A stretch of DNA of 64,000 bases from JAGRGG01 sp965217265. Lineage in GTDB: Bacteria; Pseudomonadota; Alphaproteobacteria; Geminicoccales; Geminicoccaceae. Both the position numbers and the translations under genes were made by a program. Below, piece by piece: positions 63,093 to 64,000 of the stretch (position 1 is the stretch's first letter; each line of letters opens with the position of its first letter). Where the stretch lies: positions 62,001-126,000 of the forward strand of contig CBDCHP010000006.1 in NCBI GenBank assembly GCA_965217265.1, read 5' to 3'. The notes under the pieces were generated by a model. It saw only the letters and a program-made list of their open reading frames with translations. It was not told where the DNA came from and searched no databases.

Positions 63093-63368
63093 CTAGCGCA
63101 GCGCCGCCCGCGGTGCGAGGGGTCGATGCGCGCCCGACCGCGCCTCCGCCCAATCGGGGGCCGGAGCGGCGGGCGCCTCGGCCACGACGACGTGCGGCTG
63201 CCAGGCTAAGCGCCCAATCTCGGCGGCGGCGGCCTCCCGCCCGATCCCGGCGTCGTCGAGCAGGCGCGGGTCGATCCGTTGCAGCCGCCGCAGGTGGTCG
63301 TGGGTGACGGCCCGGCCGTGCCAGCGGCCCAGGCCGCGGACGAGGGCGTTGAGCACGGGAACCAGCAT
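63093..63368 (-). CDS. DUF1127 domain protein
   Basis: The 91-residue protein has HDHLRRLQRIDPRLLDDAGIG near residues 23-43, the conserved DUF1127 core (L-R-L--L-D--L-DIG-). Small DUF1127 proteins in alphaproteobacteria have been linked to phosphate, RNA and stress metabolism. AGGAG lies seven bases before ATG 63368. It diverges from a LacI-type gene; a palindromic site lies between. Confidence 0.8.
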   Translation of the reverse strand: MLVPVLNALVRGLGRWHGRAVTHDHLRRLQRIDPRLLDDAGIGREAAAAEIGRLAWQPHVVVAEAPAAPAPDWAEARSGAHRPLAPRAALR

Positions 63369-63408
63369 GGGATTGCTCCTCGGTAGGGGTCCTGGATCGT
63401 TCTGAACG

Positions 63409-63441
63409 CATTCTGAATGCTTTCTGAATGCATTCAGAATG
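63409..63441. promoter_or_regulatory. Palindromic operator candidate between DUF1127 and LacI-type genes
   Basis: CATTCTGAATGC and GCATTCAGAATG form a 12-bp perfect inverted repeat with a 9-bp spacer, and TTCTGAATGC is also repeated directly inside. It lies 41 bp from the DUF1127 start and 81 bp from the regulator start, a natural place for an autoregulatory operator. Confidence 0.5.
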
Positions 63442-63521
63442 GGCTTCAATGTAGCCGGTTTTCTAGATCGATCAAGATCGCCGCGCTTGTTTTTTGCCGC
63501 CCGATTGGCGAGGGATGCGGC

Positions 63522-64000
63522 GTGAACGACAAGAACGCCTCCCGCCCGACCCTGCTCGACGTCGCCCGCGCCGCCGGGGTCTCGCGTACGACGGCGTCCA
63601 ACGCCTTCAACCGGCCGGACCAGCTCTCCAAGCGGCTGCGCGACCATGTGCTCGATCGGGCGCAAGCATTGGGCTACGCCGGCCCCGATCCGCTGGCGCG
63701 GATGCTGCGGCGTGGGACGACGCGCACGATCGGCCTCCTGTTCAGCGACAGCCTGTCCTACGCGGTCAGCGATCCTGCCGCCGTCGCGATGCTACGGGGC
63801 GTGGCGGAAGCCTGCGAGAAGCACGCGGCGGGGCTGCTGCTGTTGCCGCTCGACCGGCCGGAGACGGGCGACGACGCCGTGACGCGCGCCGCCGTCGACG
63901 GGTTCATCGTCTACTGCTTCGCCGGCAGTGAGCCGCCCTTGACGAGCGTCCGCCGCCGCAACCTTCCCGTCGTCGCGGTCGACTTCGATGGCATGGCGGA
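63522..64000 (+). CDS. LacI-family transcriptional regulator, 3' end cut by window
   Basis: From GTG 63522 the frame stays open to the end of the window (159 codons). The N-terminus has the LacI helix-turn-helix: TLLDVARAAGVSRTTASNAF near residues 10-29, with the hinge RLRDHVLDRAQALGY after it. The start of the periplasmic-binding-protein-like sensor domain follows (TIGLLFSDSLSYAV). GAGGG lies upstream of the GTG. It probably controls itself and the divergent DUF1127 gene, possibly also the transport and lyase genes beside it. Confidence 0.9.
   Translation, partial: MNDKNASRPTLLDVARAAGVSRTTASNAFNRPDQLSKRLRDHVLDRAQALGYAGPDPLARMLRRGTTRTIGLLFSDSLSYAVSDPAAVAMLRGVAEACEKHAAGLLLLPLDRPETGDDAVTRAAVDGFIVYCFAGSEPPLTSVRRRNLPVVAVDFDGMA

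Overview
The window looks like chromosome of a high-GC alphaproteobacterium. Support comes from the gene order pdxJ-acpS-lepB-rnc-era, yajC-secD-secF followed by an Mth938-domain gene, the small DUF6494 and DUF1127 proteins, a CnoX-type thioredoxin with WCGPC, a fused indolepyruvate:ferredoxin oxidoreductase next to an Lrp regulator, and the dispersed palindromes with the CCGG-TTGA-CCGG pattern. A narrower placement is not supported by what I can read.

Layout. (1) 1-4.4 kb: the 3' part of a large gene with a C-terminal PD-(D/E)XK nuclease domain and an AT-rich middle, then a secreted M23 peptidase with RTX repeats. (2) 4.69-22.76 kb: an integrative element inserted in tRNA-Gly(GCC). A 46-bp direct repeat of the tRNA 3' half bounds it. 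It carries a tyrosine integrase, an AlpA-like DNA-binding protein, a replication-type operon with ATGA overlaps (primase-like protein, P-loop ATPase), an unrecognised protein, a type III restriction-modification pair, and a degenerating polyvalent protein (DdrB/ParB-like, nuclease-like and zincin-like regions). No capsid, tail, terminase or conjugation genes are visible, so it resembles a satellite or integrative island more than a prophage. (3) 22.8-25.2 kb: CnoX thioredoxin, Lon-substrate-binding-domain protein, Trm112-like and DUF971 genes. (4) 25.2-27.3 kb: an AT-rich DUF2806 gene lying between two halves of a long palindrome and later broken by an IS1-family element. (5) 27.3-32.5 kb: ABC1/UbiB-like kinase and the pdxJ-acpS-lepB-rnc-era cluster. 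(6) 32.5-33.9 kb: decayed IS5-type relic and a low-GC foreign gene. (7) 34-46.7 kb: antiporter, HD hydrolase, small conserved genes, Lrp regulator divergent from the ferredoxin oxidoreductase, an exo/endonuclease-phosphatase protein, GNAT, and a signalling cluster (response regulator, histidine-kinase-like protein, Crp). (8) 46.9-57.5 kb: polA, OmpA-type lipoprotein, glpK-glpR with a GlpR-like operator, DUF815 ATPase, yajC-secD-secF-Mth938. (9) 57.5-64 kb: stress protein, solute-binding protein, sodium/solute symporter, threonine-aldolase-type enzyme and CoA-ester lyase, DUF1127 protein, and the start of a LacI-type regulator.

The most unusual non-gene signal is a family of long palindromes, about 145 bp each, with pyrimidine-rich arms. 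They sit exactly at gene 3' ends, at 38.1, 42.7, 52.8 and 57.3 kb. A fifth copy is split at 25.2 and 27.2 kb by about 1.9 kb of foreign DNA. They may be bidirectional terminators, or a small mobile element that can carry cargo. A second signal is a repeat family inside the island whose copies run partly in frame through the polyvalent-protein gene.
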